Positions 51,063 through 51,203 of a stretch of 51,203 nucleotides of DNA are shown here, one piece after another. The stretch is from Ruminococcus sp. (GTDB lineage: Bacteria; Bacillota; Clostridia; Oscillospirales; Ruminococcaceae), in NCBI GenBank assembly GCA_024697545.1, contig JAILFN010000112.1, positions 1-51,203 on the forward strand. Direction: 5' to 3'. Positions within the stretch are counted from its first letter, which is position 1; every line of letters starts with the position of its first letter. A program made the translations under genes and the position numbers. Below the pieces are notes generated by a model. That model saw only the letters and a program-made list of their open reading frames with translations, ran no database searches and was not told the origin of the DNA.

Positions 51063-51203
51063 ACATAGGGATTCACGCACGTCTTTTCGTCAAATTTTGC
51101 CGGTGACTGCGTTAAAAATCCTTGAAGGGCGACAGCCCGTCGGCGGATTTTTGCCTTGTCACCGACAAAATTATGCCTAAAAATCCGTACATTCACCCTA
51201 TGT
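51063..51203. repeat. Second palindromic repeat element, cut by the window end
   Basis: ACATAGGG (51063-51070) and CCCTATGT (51196-51203) are inverted. Inward, AATTTTG-CGGTGAC and AAAAATCC also pair with their counterparts, around a GGGCGACAGCCC centre. The core matches the element at 50768-50930 (TGCGTnAAA, CCTTGnAGGGCGACAGCCC). The true end probably lies outside the window. It again sits just downstream of a promoter. Confidence 0.72.

Overview
The window looks like chromosome of a fibre-degrading anaerobic Firmicute, most likely Ruminococcus and closest in style to R. albus. The basis is: secreted plant cell-wall enzymes (GH5, tandem PL1, GH30+CBM22) that all end in one near-identical C-terminal module and carry no dockerin; a T-box-controlled asnS; a six-gene SUF cluster; clostridial-type sigma-A promoters, almost all with exactly 17-nt spacers; and Rho-independent terminators. 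The genus call is inference; no rRNA or tRNA gene was seen.

Layout. 1-7.6 kb: the 3' end of a secreted multi-module protein, a GH5 endoglucanase and a 1345-residue protein with two pectate lyase domains. 7.7-8.0 kb: a promoter and terminator pair with no convincing gene between them (candidate small RNA). 8.1-11.2 kb: an AraC regulator and a hybrid regulator (LacI-type sensor, degenerate GGDEF, AraC HTH). 11.2-13.7 kb: a GH30/CBM22 xylanase on the minus strand. 14-16.9 kb: asnA and asnS, the latter behind an Asn-type T-box. 17-19.7 kb: a membrane acyltransferase and a membrane diguanylate cyclase whose promoter lies inside a long inverted repeat. 19.7-24.3 kb: a C39-like lipoprotein and, divergently, a soluble protein joining a LacI-type sensor, an intact EAL phosphodiesterase domain and a beta-helix-like tail. 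24.4-30.9 kb: a surface-polymer block (GT2, CDP-glycerol-type transferase, TagGH/Wzm-Wzt-like exporter, amidohydrolase), then a chain-length determinant and BY-type tyrosine kinase with their own promoter and a folded leader. 31-35 kb: aldose epimerase, dtd, a WG-repeat lipoprotein and an unknown protein. 35.8-40.5 kb: a LacI regulator and a sugar ABC transporter without its ATPase. 40.7-43.7 kb: glutamate-cysteine ligase, an overlapping class II glutamine amidotransferase and a beta-lactamase-fold hydrolase. 43.8-49 kb: sufCBDSU-rrf2 on the minus strand. 49-51.2 kb: a CotH-kinase lipoprotein whose 5' UTR is occupied by a palindromic element; a related element runs off the right end.

How it fits together. 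Secreted enzymes release oligosaccharides from cellulose, pectin and xylan; the LacI-regulated ABC system would import oligosaccharides; AraC and hybrid regulators sit beside the enzyme genes. The most unusual theme is the wiring of LacI-type ligand-sensing domains, without the LacI DNA-binding domain, to other outputs: AraC DNA binding in one protein and c-di-GMP hydrolysis in another. The phosphodiesterase gene and a diguanylate cyclase gene lie just upstream of surface-polymer genes, so a link between sugar sensing, c-di-GMP and the cell surface is a plausible but untested inference.
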